NCBI RefSeq assembly: GCF_002115755.1
Contig: NZ_JFKA01000007.1
Span: forward strand, 1-64,000
Source of the DNA: Thalassospira mesophila
GTDB taxonomy: Bacteria; Pseudomonadota; Alphaproteobacteria; Rhodospirillales; Thalassospiraceae
Length of the DNA: 64,000 bases
Direction: 5' to 3'
Part shown: positions 1 to 9,412 of the stretch, in pieces
How positions within the stretch are numbered: the first letter of the stretch is position 1
Layout: every line of letters starts with the position of its first letter
Notes under the pieces: model-generated
Told to the model about the DNA's origin: nothing
Database searches by the model: none
What the model saw: only the letters and a program-made list of their open reading frames with translations
Program-made: the position numbers and the translations under genes

Positions 1-43
1 GTGACCACCGAAATTATGCTATGTATTATCTGTAAAAATCAAA

Positions 44-76
44 ACGCGTATCTGGCAGCAGATACGCGTTTTTTTA
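44..76 (+). terminator. Rho-independent terminator of a gene left of the window
   Basis: A 10-bp perfect stem (acgcgtatct at 44-53 with agatacgcgt at 60-69) closes a 6-base loop and is followed by seven T. It would end a plus-strand gene lying outside the window. Nothing else is recognisable in the first 110 bases. Confidence 0.8.
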
Positions 77-112
77 TGGCTGGCGGGATGTGACGGGCAG
101 CATTTTATAAAC

Positions 113-142
113 AAAAAAACGGACCACAACAGGGTCCGTTTG
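113..142 (-). terminator. Terminator downstream of the SDR gene
   Basis: An inverted repeat (cggacc / ggtccg core extended by A/T pairs) lies just past the stop of the minus-strand dehydrogenase gene and, read on the minus strand, is followed by a run of T. It closes the long minus-strand gene series that starts at rpsF or dnaB. Confidence 0.75.
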
Positions 143-161
143 GATGGTTTTTCAAGGTGAT

Positions 162-875
162 TTAGCTGGGCTTGATGATCTCACCATGCCGGGTGCAGTC
201 CTCGGCGGCCAGATCAACGAAAACATCCATGATGCTTTCGGGGGTGCGCAGGGTTTGCGGGTCTTCACCGGGAAAGGCGGCGGCACGCATGGTGGTGCGG
301 ATGGGGCCGGGGTTAACCAGGTTAACCTTTACCGTGCTGTCATTCATTTCCTGGGCATAGGACAGCACCAGTGCCTCAAGGGCGGCCTTGGTGGCAGCAT
401 AAAGCCCCCAGAACGCAAGGCCCTTGGACGATGCGCCCGATGTAACGAAAATGGCACGTCCGGCATTGGCAAGGCGCAGCAATTTATCAACACTGCGGAT
501 CAGGCGGAAATTGGCGGTGACATTGACAGCAAGGGTGTTTTCAAACATTTGCGTATCAATATGGCCAACCGGGGCCAGTTCACCCAAAACCGCGGCATTG
601 CCGACCACGATGTCAAGCTTGCCAAAGCGTTCGTAAATCGATGCACCCATGGCATCGATTTTTTCGTACATGGTTAAATCAAGCGGCAATAAAACGACTT
701 TGCCGCCTTCCGCCCGAATTTCATCATCAAGTTCTTCCAGCGCCCCAACATTGCGACCAAGGGCGATGACTTCGGCGCCTTCGGCGGCAAACCGTTTGGC
801 AATCGCCCGGCCAATGCCGTGCGATGCCCCGGTTACCAGCGCAACTTTGCCTTCAAGGCGTTTTTGCGCACTCAT
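162..875 (-). CDS. Short-chain dehydrogenase/reductase (SDR)
   Basis: A 237-residue classical SDR: a Rossmann fold oxidoreductase of unknown substrate. The start is set at 875 because the ATG overlaps the purF stop as ATGA; a longer in-frame start at 977 would lie inside purF. Visible motifs are the nucleotide site TGASHGIG at residues 15-22, a variant NAA in place of the usual NNAG, a serine in VTSGAS and the catalytic YAATK around residue 158. An SDR beside purF is common in Rhodospirillales. Translational coupling to purF suggests co-expression, not necessarily a role in purine synthesis. The family is clear, the reaction unknown. Confidence 0.85.
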   Translation of the reverse strand: MSAQKRLEGKVALVTGASHGIGRAIAKRFAAEGAEVIALGRNVGALEELDDEIRAEGGKVVLLPLDLTMYEKIDAMGASIYERFGKLDIVVGNAAVLGELAPVGHIDTQMFENTLAVNVTANFRLIRSVDKLLRLANAGRAIFVTSGASSKGLAFWGLYAATKAALEALVLSYAQEMNDSTVKVNLVNPGPIRTTMRAAAFPGEDPQTLRTPESIMDVFVDLAAEDCTRHGEIIKPS

Positions 876-2332
876 GCGGTTTGCCTTTCGACCAATTGCG
901 ACAATTTTCGACCTTTGTTTTCGGTCTGATGGTCGGTCAGTTTGATCGGATAATCGCCGGTAAAGCAGGCATCGCAAAATGCCGGGCTTTGCGCATCGCG
1001 GCCGGGCAGGCCGGTGGCACGGTACAATCCGTCAATGCTGACAAAAGCCAGACTGTCGACGCCAATCATTTTCGCCATTGTTTCAATGTCGTAATTGGCC
1101 GCCATCAGCTTTTCTTTTGACGGCGTATCAACACCATAGAAACACGGGTTTGCCGTGGGCGGGCTGGTAATGCGCATATGAACTTCGGCAGCCCCGGCAT
1201 GGCGGACCAGCTCGACGATTTTGGTCGATGTGGTGCCACGCACAATGGAGTCATCGACCAGAATAACGCGCTTGCCCTTTAGTTTGCCGGGGTTGGCGTT
1301 ATGTTTCAGCTTCACACCCAAATGGCGGATCTGGTCGGTCGGTTCAATAAAGGTCCGGCCAACATAATGGTTACGGATGATGCCCAGTTCAAACGGAATA
1401 CCGGATTCTTCGGCATAGCCCAGTGCAGGCGGCACGCCGGAATCGGGGATCGGCACAACCACGTCGGCTTCGACGGCGGATTCACGGGCCAGTTCGCGGC
1501 CAATATTTTTGCGCACATCATACACGCTGGAGCCTTCGACAATGCTGTCGGGGCGAGCGAAATAGACATGTTCAAAAATACAAAAGCGCGATTTGACCGG
1601 TTTGAACGGCTTGGTCGAGCGAATACCGGCATCGGTGATTTCAACAATTTCGCCGGGTTCAACGTCACGAATGAATTCGGCACCGACAATGTCGAGGCCA
1701 ACGGTTTCAGACGAGAAGATGTACGAGTCGTTGAGTTTGCCCAGCACCAGCGGACGCACGCCAAGCGGGTCACGCACACCGATCAGCTTTTTCTGGGTCA
1801 TGACGACCAGGCTGTAAGCCCCTTCAACCTGACGCAGCGCATCGATCAGGCGATCAACGATCTTTTCGTACAGGCTGGTGGCGATCAGGTGAATGAACAC
1901 CTCGGTATCGGCGGTGGACTGAAAAATAGAGCCGCGGCGCACCAGACGGTCGCGCACGGCAAGGGCGTTGGTTAAATTGCCGTTATGGGCAATGGCCAGG
2001 CCGCCAAATTCAAAATCGGCAAACAGGGGCTGAACGTTGCGAAGGCCCTTGCCGCCTGCGGTGGAATAGCGCACATGGCCCACGGCCCGGTGCCCTTGCA
2101 GGCTTTTAATTACGTCTTGCGATCCGAAAATGTCGCCAACCTGGCCTGATGCCCGATGGGCGGGAAAATCAGATCCGTCGTAAGAAACAATACCGGCCGC
2201 TTCCTGCCCGCGATGCTGAAGGGCATGGAGACCAAGGGCTGTTAAGGCCGCCGCATCGGGCGAACCAAACACGCCAAAAACGCCACACTCTTCGCGTAGC
2301 TTGTCGTCATCGAATGGATTGGTGGTCAGCAT
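872..2332 (-). CDS. purF: Amidophosphoribosyltransferase
   Basis: PurF catalyses the first committed step of purine synthesis, PRPP plus glutamine to phosphoribosylamine, in the cytoplasm. The 486-residue protein begins with a 15-residue propeptide followed by Cys16 (context REECGVFG), the N-terminal glutaminase nucleophile exposed by self-cleavage. The phosphoribosyltransferase signature ILVDDSIVRGTT lies in the C-terminal half. Cysteines in RFCIFEH, ANPCFYG and AFCDACF match the four iron-sulfur ligands of the Bacillus-type enzyme, so a 4Fe-4S cluster is likely. It is followed by the SDR gene with a 4-base overlap. Confidence 0.97.
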   Translation of the reverse strand: MLTTNPFDDDKLREECGVFGVFGSPDAAALTALGLHALQHRGQEAAGIVSYDGSDFPAHRASGQVGDIFGSQDVIKSLQGHRAVGHVRYSTAGGKGLRNVQPLFADFEFGGLAIAHNGNLTNALAVRDRLVRRGSIFQSTADTEVFIHLIATSLYEKIVDRLIDALRQVEGAYSLVVMTQKKLIGVRDPLGVRPLVLGKLNDSYIFSSETVGLDIVGAEFIRDVEPGEIVEITDAGIRSTKPFKPVKSRFCIFEHVYFARPDSIVEGSSVYDVRKNIGRELARESAVEADVVVPIPDSGVPPALGYAEESGIPFELGIIRNHYVGRTFIEPTDQIRHLGVKLKHNANPGKLKGKRVILVDDSIVRGTTSTKIVELVRHAGAAEVHMRITSPPTANPCFYGVDTPSKEKLMAANYDIETMAKMIGVDSLAFVSIDGLYRATGLPGRDAQSPAFCDACFTGDYPIKLTDHQTENKGRKLSQLVERQTA

Positions 2333-2564
2333 TGAGTGGGTTCCGCTCTCTCGCCGGTGGCGCCTGTTGGATGCCGCACGCGTTAACGAAATCCCGACGC
2401 CTCACTCGTTGGGGATCGCCACCAGGGGCAATCCATATCTTTGCGCGTGGGCGTTTTATAACGCGTTTGAGATTTTGGTCCAGAACCTTTTGTTGTTCTG
2501 CGGCATCGCGATGACGTTTAAAACAATTTTATCTGTATCACATCACCGACGCGCCCCGCCATCA
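2333..2564. other. Gap between cvpA and purF, no gene seen
   Basis: These 232 bases separate cvpA from purF on the minus strand. I see no convincing ORF, stem-loop with T-run, or riboswitch. The length suggests that purF has its own promoter here; a TATAAA-like hexamer occurs near 2457 on the minus strand, but no good -35 pairs with it. Confidence 0.4.
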
Positions 2565-3248
2565 TTACCGGGTTACGGCATCGATCAGGCGGTTTTTCGC
2601 ATCGATTTCTTCTTGTGTATAGCCTTCAATAGGCCCGGATTCCTTACGTTTTGGCGTCGGGCCCAACAATTTGCGATAGGTATCATCGCGCGCATCTGCC
2701 TCGCGCTGGGCGCGGGCGATTTCTTCGGTGGTGCTGTCAAACAGCGCATCGGGCATAGCAGCCTTGAGCAAATAGGACCCCTCCTGCAAAACAGGGCGGG
2801 TGCGCGCGGTTTGTACCCACATCGGTTGCTGTGCGGGCGGCATTAACCATGACAGCGCGATATAGGCGATGCAGACCACAATACCGCCCCGCACCAGGCC
2901 AAAAACAAAACCGAGCGTACTATCAAGGCTATCAAGTCCGGAGTTCTGGACGACCTTGGCAATCCGGCCACTGATAAACGAGCAAATCAGAAACGCGATC
3001 AAAAACAGGCCAATGCCGGTGGCAAGGTCGGCAATCAGTTGGGACGGGATGAGTTCACGCACATAAGGACGTGCAACCGGATAGCCATAAAGGGCGGTAA
3101 CACCCGCGCCGACCCAACCCAGCATCGACAGGCTTTCATGGACAAAGCCGCGAAAAAACGCAAATAGCCCGGACAGCAGCACAATGGCCACGACCACCAG
3201 ATCAAAGACGTCTCTGGCCCCCAGTTCGGAGAGGAAGGAAAAATCCAT
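2565..3248 (-). CDS. cvpA: CvpA family membrane protein
   Basis: A 227-residue inner membrane protein of the CvpA (colicin V production) family. The first about 125 residues hold four hydrophobic segments, with a glycine-rich FFRGFVHE region after the first helix and a LGFVFGLVRG segment before the fourth, both typical of the family. The C-terminal third is hydrophilic and charged. In enterobacteria cvpA sits just upstream of purF, and the same neighbourhood is kept here. Its biochemical role is unsettled; links to envelope homeostasis and purine genes are known only from genetics. Confidence 0.9.
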   Translation of the reverse strand: MDFSFLSELGARDVFDLVVVAIVLLSGLFAFFRGFVHESLSMLGWVGAGVTALYGYPVARPYVRELIPSQLIADLATGIGLFLIAFLICSFISGRIAKVVQNSGLDSLDSTLGFVFGLVRGGIVVCIAYIALSWLMPPAQQPMWVQTARTRPVLQEGSYLLKAAMPDALFDSTTEEIARAQREADARDDTYRKLLGPTPKRKESGPIEGYTQEEIDAKNRLIDAVTR

Positions 3249-3362
3249 TCTGCGTTGGTCCTGTTATGGCTTTGCGCAGGAAATGCCTGCGCCAAAAGGT
3301 CGGAATAGGGCTTGTGATCGTGCAAGGCAACAAACATATGCCTGTGCGCGCAAAAACACGAT

Positions 3363-4775
3363 TTAATACATGCCTTCGCGCGGGCGCACCTTGTCGCCAA
3401 TATCTTGCCCGAATAAATTTATCAAATCCTGAAGATGGACGATTTCAACCTGCTTCAAGCCTTTGATGGTCAGTTTCTTTTTCGCGCTTTGCCCCTGTTT
3501 GGGCACATAGGCATTTACAAAGCCAAGTTTGGCGGCTTCTTTTAACCGGGCTTCGGTCTGGCCAACCGGGCGGATTTCGCCCGACAGGCCAATTTCACCG
3601 ACAATGACGGTTTCAGCGGGGACCGGTGTGTTGGCCACAGCCGAAATAAGGGCGGCAGCCACCGCAAGGTCGGCGGCGGGTTCCCCCACACGTAAACCAC
3701 CGGCGACGTTCAGGTAAACATCAAATTGGCTTAGCGGCAGGCCGCAGCGGGCATCAAGCACGGCCAAAATCATGTTCAAGCGGGCCGAATCGCCGCCAAC
3801 AACGGCGCGGCGCGGTGATGCCAGTGCCGATTGCGCCACCAGTGCCTGAATTTCCACCAGCATGGGGCGTGTTCCTTCAAGGCCGGCAAAAACGGCGGTG
3901 CCGCTTACCGGGGCATCGCGGTCGGCCAAAAACAGAGCCGAGGGGTTGGGCACTTCGACCAGCCCGGTATCGCCCATTTCAAACACGCCAATTTCGTCGG
4001 TCGCGCCAAAGCGGTTTTTTACCGCGCGCAGAATGCGGAACTGGTGGCCACGTTCGCCTTCAAAATACAAAACGGTATCGACCATATGCTCCAGCACCCG
4101 TGGCCCGGCGATCTGGCCTTCCTTGGTGACGTGGCCCACCAGAATAACCGCAAAACCCTTGCGTTTGGCCAGCCGGATCAGTTCCAGCGCGCAAGCCCGG
4201 ACCTGAGACACGGTTCCCGGTGCGCTATCAAGGGTGTCGGCATACATGGTTTGAATGGAGTCGATAATGACAACTTCATGGTTGCTTTGCTCTAACGTTG
4301 AGATAATGTCGCGCAGGCTGGTGGCGGCGGCAAAATCGACCTTGGATTTTTCAAGCCCCAACCGTGCAGCGCGCATGCGCACCTGATCAACCGCTTCTTC
4401 GCCCGAGATATAGGCGCATTTATGCCGGGCGGCCAAAACACCAACCGCCTGCAACATGATGGTGGATTTACCAATGCCGGGGTCACCGCCAACCAGCAGG
4501 GCAGACCCGGGAACCAGCCCGCCGCCACATGCGCGGTCAAGCTCGGTTATGCCGGTGATGATGCGGGGCGGGCGCGCACTTTGGCCTTCAAGGGCCACAA
4601 AATCCAGCGGTTTGCCGCGCGGCCCGGTGGTGATGGCACCGGTGGCCTTGGGCCCGGCTTCTACGCGTTCTTCTTCGATGGTGTTCCATGCATCGCAGGC
4701 ATCACAATGCCCGGTCCATTTCCGGTATTCGGCACCGCAATTCTGGCAGATGAATCGGCTTTGGGTTTTTGCCAC
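3363..4775 (-). CDS. radA: DNA repair protein RadA
   Basis: RadA (Sms) is a RecA-like ATPase that drives branch migration of recombination intermediates. I place the start at the GTG at 4775 (about 470 residues) because GGAG precedes it at good spacing and family members begin with AKT; an ATG 36 bases upstream is possible. Residues 10-30 form a C4 zinc finger (CQNC ... CDAC). Walker A is GGDPGIGKST, the RadA-specific KNRFG motif is present, and the C-terminal third is the Lon-like domain. It lies upstream of cvpA with a 114-base gap that contains a small GC-rich hairpin near 3274-3292. Confidence 0.95.
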   Translation of the reverse strand: MAKTQSRFICQNCGAEYRKWTGHCDACDAWNTIEEERVEAGPKATGAITTGPRGKPLDFVALEGQSARPPRIITGITELDRACGGGLVPGSALLVGGDPGIGKSTIMLQAVGVLAARHKCAYISGEEAVDQVRMRAARLGLEKSKVDFAAATSLRDIISTLEQSNHEVVIIDSIQTMYADTLDSAPGTVSQVRACALELIRLAKRKGFAVILVGHVTKEGQIAGPRVLEHMVDTVLYFEGERGHQFRILRAVKNRFGATDEIGVFEMGDTGLVEVPNPSALFLADRDAPVSGTAVFAGLEGTRPMLVEIQALVAQSALASPRRAVVGGDSARLNMILAVLDARCGLPLSQFDVYLNVAGGLRVGEPAADLAVAAALISAVANTPVPAETVIVGEIGLSGEIRPVGQTEARLKEAAKLGFVNAYVPKQGQSAKKKLTIKGLKQVEIVHLQDLINLFGQDIGDKVRPREGMY

Positions 4776-4895
4776 AAAAAGCTCCGCTGACTGAAATGAC
4801 TGGGCAGGCAAGGGATGGCCGGTGCCGGGCAGGTGATCTGGTTTCGCAATCAGCTCACGGCGAGGATTTGACCATAAACCAAAGCCGTTACCGGA

Positions 4896-5672
4896 TTAAA
4901 GATGCTTTAAATCCAGATCAAGCGGTCCTTCGGTATTGCCCGATATAAATTGCTGCAAATAGGGATTGTCGCTGTTCTCAACATCTGCAACAGGGCCGTC
5001 CCATATGATTTTGCCCTGATAGAGAAACGCAATGCGATCGGCAATTTTGCGCGCACTGGCCATATCATGGGTAATGGTCAGGGCACAGGCACCAAGTTCG
5101 CGCGTGCATTTGACGATCAGGTCGTTAATCACATCGCCCATGATCGGGTCAATGCCGGTGGTGGGTTCGTCAAAAAACAGGATTTCGGGTTGGGTGGCTA
5201 TGGCGCGGGCAAGGCCGACCCGTTTTTGCATGCCGCCCGACAGCGATGCGGGCGACATATCGGCCATTTCCGCACCCAGCCCGACATCGGCAAGGCGGGC
5301 GATGGCAATGTCATAGGCTTTTTTGCGGTCTGTGCCCTGGCCTTCGATCAGGCCAAAGGCAACGTTTTCCCATACTGGTAGCGAGTCAAACAGCGCAGCA
5401 CCCTGAAACAGCATGCCGGTTTTTGCCAGCATGGCGTCCTGGGCATTGCGGCCCGCACCGACCATTTCAACACCGTCAATTTTGACCGATCCGCTATCGG
5501 GGGTCAGCAACCCCAAAACGCATTTCAGGGTAACGGATTTACCTGTTCCCGACCCGCCAATGATGGCAACCGATTCACCCGCGGCAACATCAAGGTTCAC
5601 CCCTTGCAGGACTTTTTTGGTCCCAAAGCCCTTGTGAAGATCGGTCAGGCTGATTTTCGGGCTGTTTGACAT
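4896..5672 (-). CDS. mlaF: Mla-type phospholipid ABC transporter, ATP-binding protein
   Basis: A 258-residue ABC ATPase with Walker A GGSGTGKS, signature LSGGMQKR and Walker B ILFFDEPTTG, closest to MlaF/Ttg2A, the ATPase that powers phospholipid traffic between inner and outer membranes. The permease MlaE ends 18 bases before this gene starts, so both form one unit. The substrate-binding MlaD partner is not in the window, so it must be encoded elsewhere. The assignment to the Mla group is firm by family; substrate direction is inference. Confidence 0.9.
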   Translation of the reverse strand: MSNSPKISLTDLHKGFGTKKVLQGVNLDVAAGESVAIIGGSGTGKSVTLKCVLGLLTPDSGSVKIDGVEMVGAGRNAQDAMLAKTGMLFQGAALFDSLPVWENVAFGLIEGQGTDRKKAYDIAIARLADVGLGAEMADMSPASLSGGMQKRVGLARAIATQPEILFFDEPTTGIDPIMGDVINDLIVKCTRELGACALTITHDMASARKIADRIAFLYQGKIIWDGPVADVENSDNPYLQQFISGNTEGPLDLDLKHL

Positions 5673-5690
5673 AATGCTTGCGGCCCTGAA

Positions 5691-6464
5691 TTAGCGAACA
5701 AAAAACAGTTCGGTCACGATGTAATTGGAAATCAGGATCAGGATAGAGCTGGAAACCACGGCATTGGTGGTTGCCTGACCCACGCCCTGGGCACCGCCAC
5801 GCGAATAATAGCCCTGATAGCAGCCCATCAATGTGATGATAAAGCCAAAGACCGCCGCCTTGACCAGCCCTGAAACCACATCAAGTGTTTCAAGATACTG
5901 GAAGGTGTTTTGGATGTAGGCCCCGGAATTAAACGAGAGTTTGTTCACGCCCACCATATACCCGCCAAGGACACCCAGGATATCGCCAATGAAAACCAGA
6001 ATGGGCAGGGTAACCAGGCCCGCAAGTACGCGTGGCACCACCAGATATTTGAACGGATTGGTCGACAGGGTTACCAGTGCATCAATTTGCTCGGTCACGC
6101 GCATGGTGCCGATTTCGGCGGCAATGGCGGCGCCAACGCGGCCAGCCACCATCAAGCCTGCCAGCACCGGGCCCAGTTCGCGGGTTATGGAAATGACAAC
6201 GACGGTGGCAACCGCACTTTCGGCAGAAAACCGTGAAAAGCCGGAATAACTTTGCAGTGCCAGAACCATGCCGGCAAACAGCGTGGTCATGGCGACAACC
6301 GGCAGGGAAAAATAGCCGATTTCGCACATTTGCTTCAGGATCAGCCGGAAATAGAAACGCGGCGTCACACAATGCAACAGTGTTTTGGCAGCAAAAACCG
6401 TAACCCGGCCGACAACAGCCAGAAATGCAAGAAATACCCGGCCTATCGGCGCTAAGATCGGCAT
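5691..6464 (-). CDS. mlaE: Mla-type phospholipid ABC transporter, permease
   Basis: A 257-residue MlaE/Ttg2B-type permease. An amphipathic N-terminus leads into about five hydrophobic segments, and the conserved region SITRELGPVLAGLMVAGRVG, characteristic of MlaE permeases, sits around residues 90-112. It pairs with the downstream ATPase gene. The position directly after alr in a replication and cell-wall gene string is conserved in related alphaproteobacteria as far as I recall, and suggests shared growth-linked transcription. Confidence 0.92.
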   Translation of the reverse strand: MPILAPIGRVFLAFLAVVGRVTVFAAKTLLHCVTPRFYFRLILKQMCEIGYFSLPVVAMTTLFAGMVLALQSYSGFSRFSAESAVATVVVISITRELGPVLAGLMVAGRVGAAIAAEIGTMRVTEQIDALVTLSTNPFKYLVVPRVLAGLVTLPILVFIGDILGVLGGYMVGVNKLSFNSGAYIQNTFQYLETLDVVSGLVKAAVFGFIITLMGCYQGYYSRGGAQGVGQATTNAVVSSSILILISNYIVTELFFVR

Positions 6465-6524
6465 CTGGGGCGTTATTCCCTTGTTTTGGCAATCTTGGTG
6501 TGTGGCGCAATCGCCGCAACCAGA

Positions 6525-7646
6525 TCAGCCTTCGGTGTAAACCCGCTGATAACGATGACCAAGCGAGGTCAGGATTTCGTAGCCAATAGTACCGGACATG
6601 GTGCCGATATCATCAACGGTGCAGTCTTTGCCCAGCAAGGTTACATCGTCGCCAGCTTTCAGCTTTCCTTCCGGAAGATCGGTGACATCAATGCCAAAGG
6701 CATCCATTGAAACACGACCTACCATCGGCGTCTGAATACCGTCGATTTTAAGTTTCCCGGCATTGGAAAGGTGACGCAACCAGCCATCGGCATAACCTGC
6801 GGCAATGGTTGCAATCCGTGATGGCCGTTCGGCCCGCCACGACGCACCGTATCCGACCGACTCTCCGGTGTCAATCTGACGCAATTGCAAGACCTTGGCT
6901 GTTAACGTGACCACAGATCGCATGGGGTTGGCTTTTTCAGGCGTCGGGTTGCCGCCCCACAGCGCATAGCCGGGACGGCAAAATTCAAGGTGGTAGTCTT
7001 TATGACGGAAAATGGCCGAGGAATTGCAAAATCCGCGCGGTGCCGGGGGCAAGCGCCGATACCATTTCATGAACAGGTTATATTGTTCACGCGTGATCGG
7101 GTTTTCGGCTTCGTCAGCGGCGACCGGATGGGTCATATAGCCAGCTTTTTCAAAGCCATAGAGCAATTTTGAATGCCGTTCGATCAGTTCCTGCATGTCG
7201 CGTGGCGACAAGCCGGTACGGTTCATGCCGGTATCAAGATGAATAAAGGCCGGTGCCGGGCGTTCATATTCGCGGCACAGGTTGGACCAGCGTTCGATCT
7301 GGCCCAGATCATTCAGAACCGGGATGACGTCGTTTTCGATGAAAAATTCTTCATCGCCGGGCATCAGCCCGTTAAAAACGGCAATGCGCCCGCCACCCCG
7401 CAAAAGCGGAAAAAGGTCGGCGGCTTCGTTGGCATGTGCCACAAAAAACAGCCGACAGCCCTGCTTTTTCAGCACAGGCACAATGGCCTTGGCACCCAGC
7501 CCGTACGCATCTGCCTTGACGACCGCGCCCATGGTGCGGCCGGTATAGGTTTTTTGCAGACGCTGATAATTTTCAGCGATCGCTCTCAGGTTGATTTCCA
7601 GCTGTGCGCAATCGGCCGCACGGCCAGGGGCGGGTAGGACGCTCAT
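6525..7646 (-). CDS. alr: Alanine racemase
   Basis: Alr interconverts L- and D-alanine with pyridoxal phosphate and supplies D-alanine for peptidoglycan. The 373-residue protein has the PLP lysine at K44 in the motif AVVKADAYGLG and a C-terminal beta domain with SVGYGASW, which carries the catalytic tyrosine around residue 267. Length is normal for the family. It lies 28 bases after dnaB and is probably co-transcribed with it, an arrangement (dnaB-alr) seen in many proteobacteria. Confidence 0.95.
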   Translation of the reverse strand: MSVLPAPGRAADCAQLEINLRAIAENYQRLQKTYTGRTMGAVVKADAYGLGAKAIVPVLKKQGCRLFFVAHANEAADLFPLLRGGGRIAVFNGLMPGDEEFFIENDVIPVLNDLGQIERWSNLCREYERPAPAFIHLDTGMNRTGLSPRDMQELIERHSKLLYGFEKAGYMTHPVAADEAENPITREQYNLFMKWYRRLPPAPRGFCNSSAIFRHKDYHLEFCRPGYALWGGNPTPEKANPMRSVVTLTAKVLQLRQIDTGESVGYGASWRAERPSRIATIAAGYADGWLRHLSNAGKLKIDGIQTPMVGRVSMDAFGIDVTDLPEGKLKAGDDVTLLGKDCTVDDIGTMSGTIGYEILTSLGHRYQRVYTEG

Positions 7647-7674
7647 TGGCTAAACCCCGTTTATGCATGGTGGG

Positions 7675-9216
7675 TTATTCGTCAAATTCTTCGGCGACAT
7701 GGTCAAGATCGCCAAACTTGGTATAGTTGCCGTCAAAGAACAGCCGGACATTGCCAACCGGGCCATGTCGCTGCTTGGCAACAATGACTTCGGCGGTGTT
7801 GTAAACCTGGTTCAAACGTTCCTGCCACTGCGAATAGCGCTCGCCGAATCTGTCGGTCGATTCTTCGGGCTTTTGGGCCGGTTCGGCACGTTCGAGATAA
7901 TATTGTTCACGATAGATAAACATCACCACATCGGCGTCCTGCTCGATCGAGCCTGATTCGCGCAAATCCGACAATTGCGGGCGTTTATCGTCGCGCTGCT
8001 CAACCGCACGCGACAGCTGTGACAGGGCCAGCACCGGACAGCCCAGTTCCTTGGCAATTGCCTTGAGTGATCGGGTAATTTCCGAAACTTCCTGAACACG
8101 GCCATCGCCGCGAAAGTTGGTGGGCGGGGCAAGAAGCTGCAGGTAATCGACCACGATCATGGCAAGCCCGTGCTGGCGCTTTAACCGGCGACACCGTGTG
8201 CGCAAGGTTGAAACGGGCAGGGCCGGGGTGTCGTCGATATAAAGCGGGACGGTATTTAATTCGCGCGAGGCGATGACAAGGCGTTCAAAATCGTCCTCGT
8301 TCAAATCACCACGGCGCATATTATCGCCCGAAACCTCGGCCGCCTGTGACAAAAGACGGGCGGCCAACTGTTCGGCGGCCATTTCAAGCGAGAAAACGGC
8401 AATAGCACCGGTGCGTAATTCGTCAAACTGGTCTTCGCCGCTGGCGCGGGTTTTGTGCGATGAAATGGCGGCATTAAACGCCACGTTCATGGCAAGGGCG
8501 GTTTTACCCATCGACGGGCGCCCGGCAAGGATCAGAAGGTCGGAAGGATGCAGGCCGCCCAGCTTGCGGTCAATATCGCGAAGGCCGGTGGTAACACCAA
8601 CAACCTTGCCGGCATTTTTAAAGGCATGTTCAACATTTTCGACCGCACGGGTCAGGGCCGGGCCAAAGGCGATAAAACCCGATTCAGCCGCCCCGGCAGT
8701 TGCCAGTGAAAACAGGCGCTGTTCGGCATTTTCGATCTGGTTACCCGCATCGGCATCAAGTTCGTATTGATAGGCCTCGTTAACAACAGACTCGCCAATA
8801 TCAATCAGCTCGCGGCGCAAATACAGGTCGTAAACCAGTTTGCCATAGTCGCCGGCATTAATGACCGAAACCATGTTGTTGGAAAGTTCGGCCAGATATT
8901 GCGCGCCGCCAATTTCGGCCAGATGTTCGTCCTGGCGAAAATAGGCCGACAGGGTTACCGGGTTGGCCAGTTGGCCGCGTTCGATCAGTTTGCCGCAGGC
9001 TTCAAAAATGCGTCCGTGGCGGGCGTCGGCAAAATGTTCGGGTCGCAAAATATCTGAAACGCGCTCGTAAGCTGCGTTGTTATTCAGGATGGCGCCCAAT
9101 AACGCTGCCTCCGCCTCAAAGTTGTGAGGCGGCATACGCTCAAGCGGGAGATGATGGTTAGCACCCTCGTCTGCATCCATAGGGGCAAACAGGGCATCAA
9201 GCTGGGGATCATTCAT
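7675..9216 (-). CDS. dnaB: Replicative DNA helicase DnaB
   Basis: DnaB is the hexameric helicase that unwinds DNA at the replication fork and loads primase. The 513-residue product shows the N-terminal DnaB domain (starting near PPHNFEAEAALLGAIL), a linker, and a RecA-like motor with Walker A GRPSMGKTA and the segment VVDYLQLL as Walker B. A KQRHGPVG motif, typical of DnaB near the C-terminus, is present. The start ATG at 9216 lacks a strong Shine-Dalgarno. A terminator and a 196-base gap separate it from rplI, so it probably has its own promoter. Confidence 0.97.
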   Translation of the reverse strand: MNDPQLDALFAPMDADEGANHHLPLERMPPHNFEAEAALLGAILNNNAAYERVSDILRPEHFADARHGRIFEACGKLIERGQLANPVTLSAYFRQDEHLAEIGGAQYLAELSNNMVSVINAGDYGKLVYDLYLRRELIDIGESVVNEAYQYELDADAGNQIENAEQRLFSLATAGAAESGFIAFGPALTRAVENVEHAFKNAGKVVGVTTGLRDIDRKLGGLHPSDLLILAGRPSMGKTALAMNVAFNAAISSHKTRASGEDQFDELRTGAIAVFSLEMAAEQLAARLLSQAAEVSGDNMRRGDLNEDDFERLVIASRELNTVPLYIDDTPALPVSTLRTRCRRLKRQHGLAMIVVDYLQLLAPPTNFRGDGRVQEVSEITRSLKAIAKELGCPVLALSQLSRAVEQRDDKRPQLSDLRESGSIEQDADVVMFIYREQYYLERAEPAQKPEESTDRFGERYSQWQERLNQVYNTAEVIVAKQRHGPVGNVRLFFDGNYTKFGDLDHVAEEFDE

Positions 9217-9354
9217 GATGGCGGAGGGTACCAGTCATCCTGTTGAGCTGAAAGTGTAAAACCATCGTGGTCATAGCGGGTATACCGTAACCGCAATGGT
9301 CGGGATACAGGGTGTTTTTTTATGCGATGGCATAAGGTCTGCCGTGGGTAAAAG

Positions 9355-9386
9355 AAAACGGCGCATCCGCAAGGATACGCCGTTTT
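9355..9386 (-). terminator. Terminator after rplI
   Basis: A hairpin with a 9-bp outer stem (aaaacggcg / cgccgtttt), one mismatch and a 4-bp inner stem lies 27 bases beyond the rplI stop. On the minus strand it is followed by TTTTCTTTT. It ends the S6-S18-DUF2232-L9 operon before dnaB. Confidence 0.75.
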
Positions 9387-9412
9387 CACAAAACCCGTCA
9401 GGCAACACCAAA

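Noticed and set aside
3274-3292. GC-rich inverted repeat between radA and cvpA
   Set aside because: Stem is short and no T-run follows on either strand, so I do not call a terminator.
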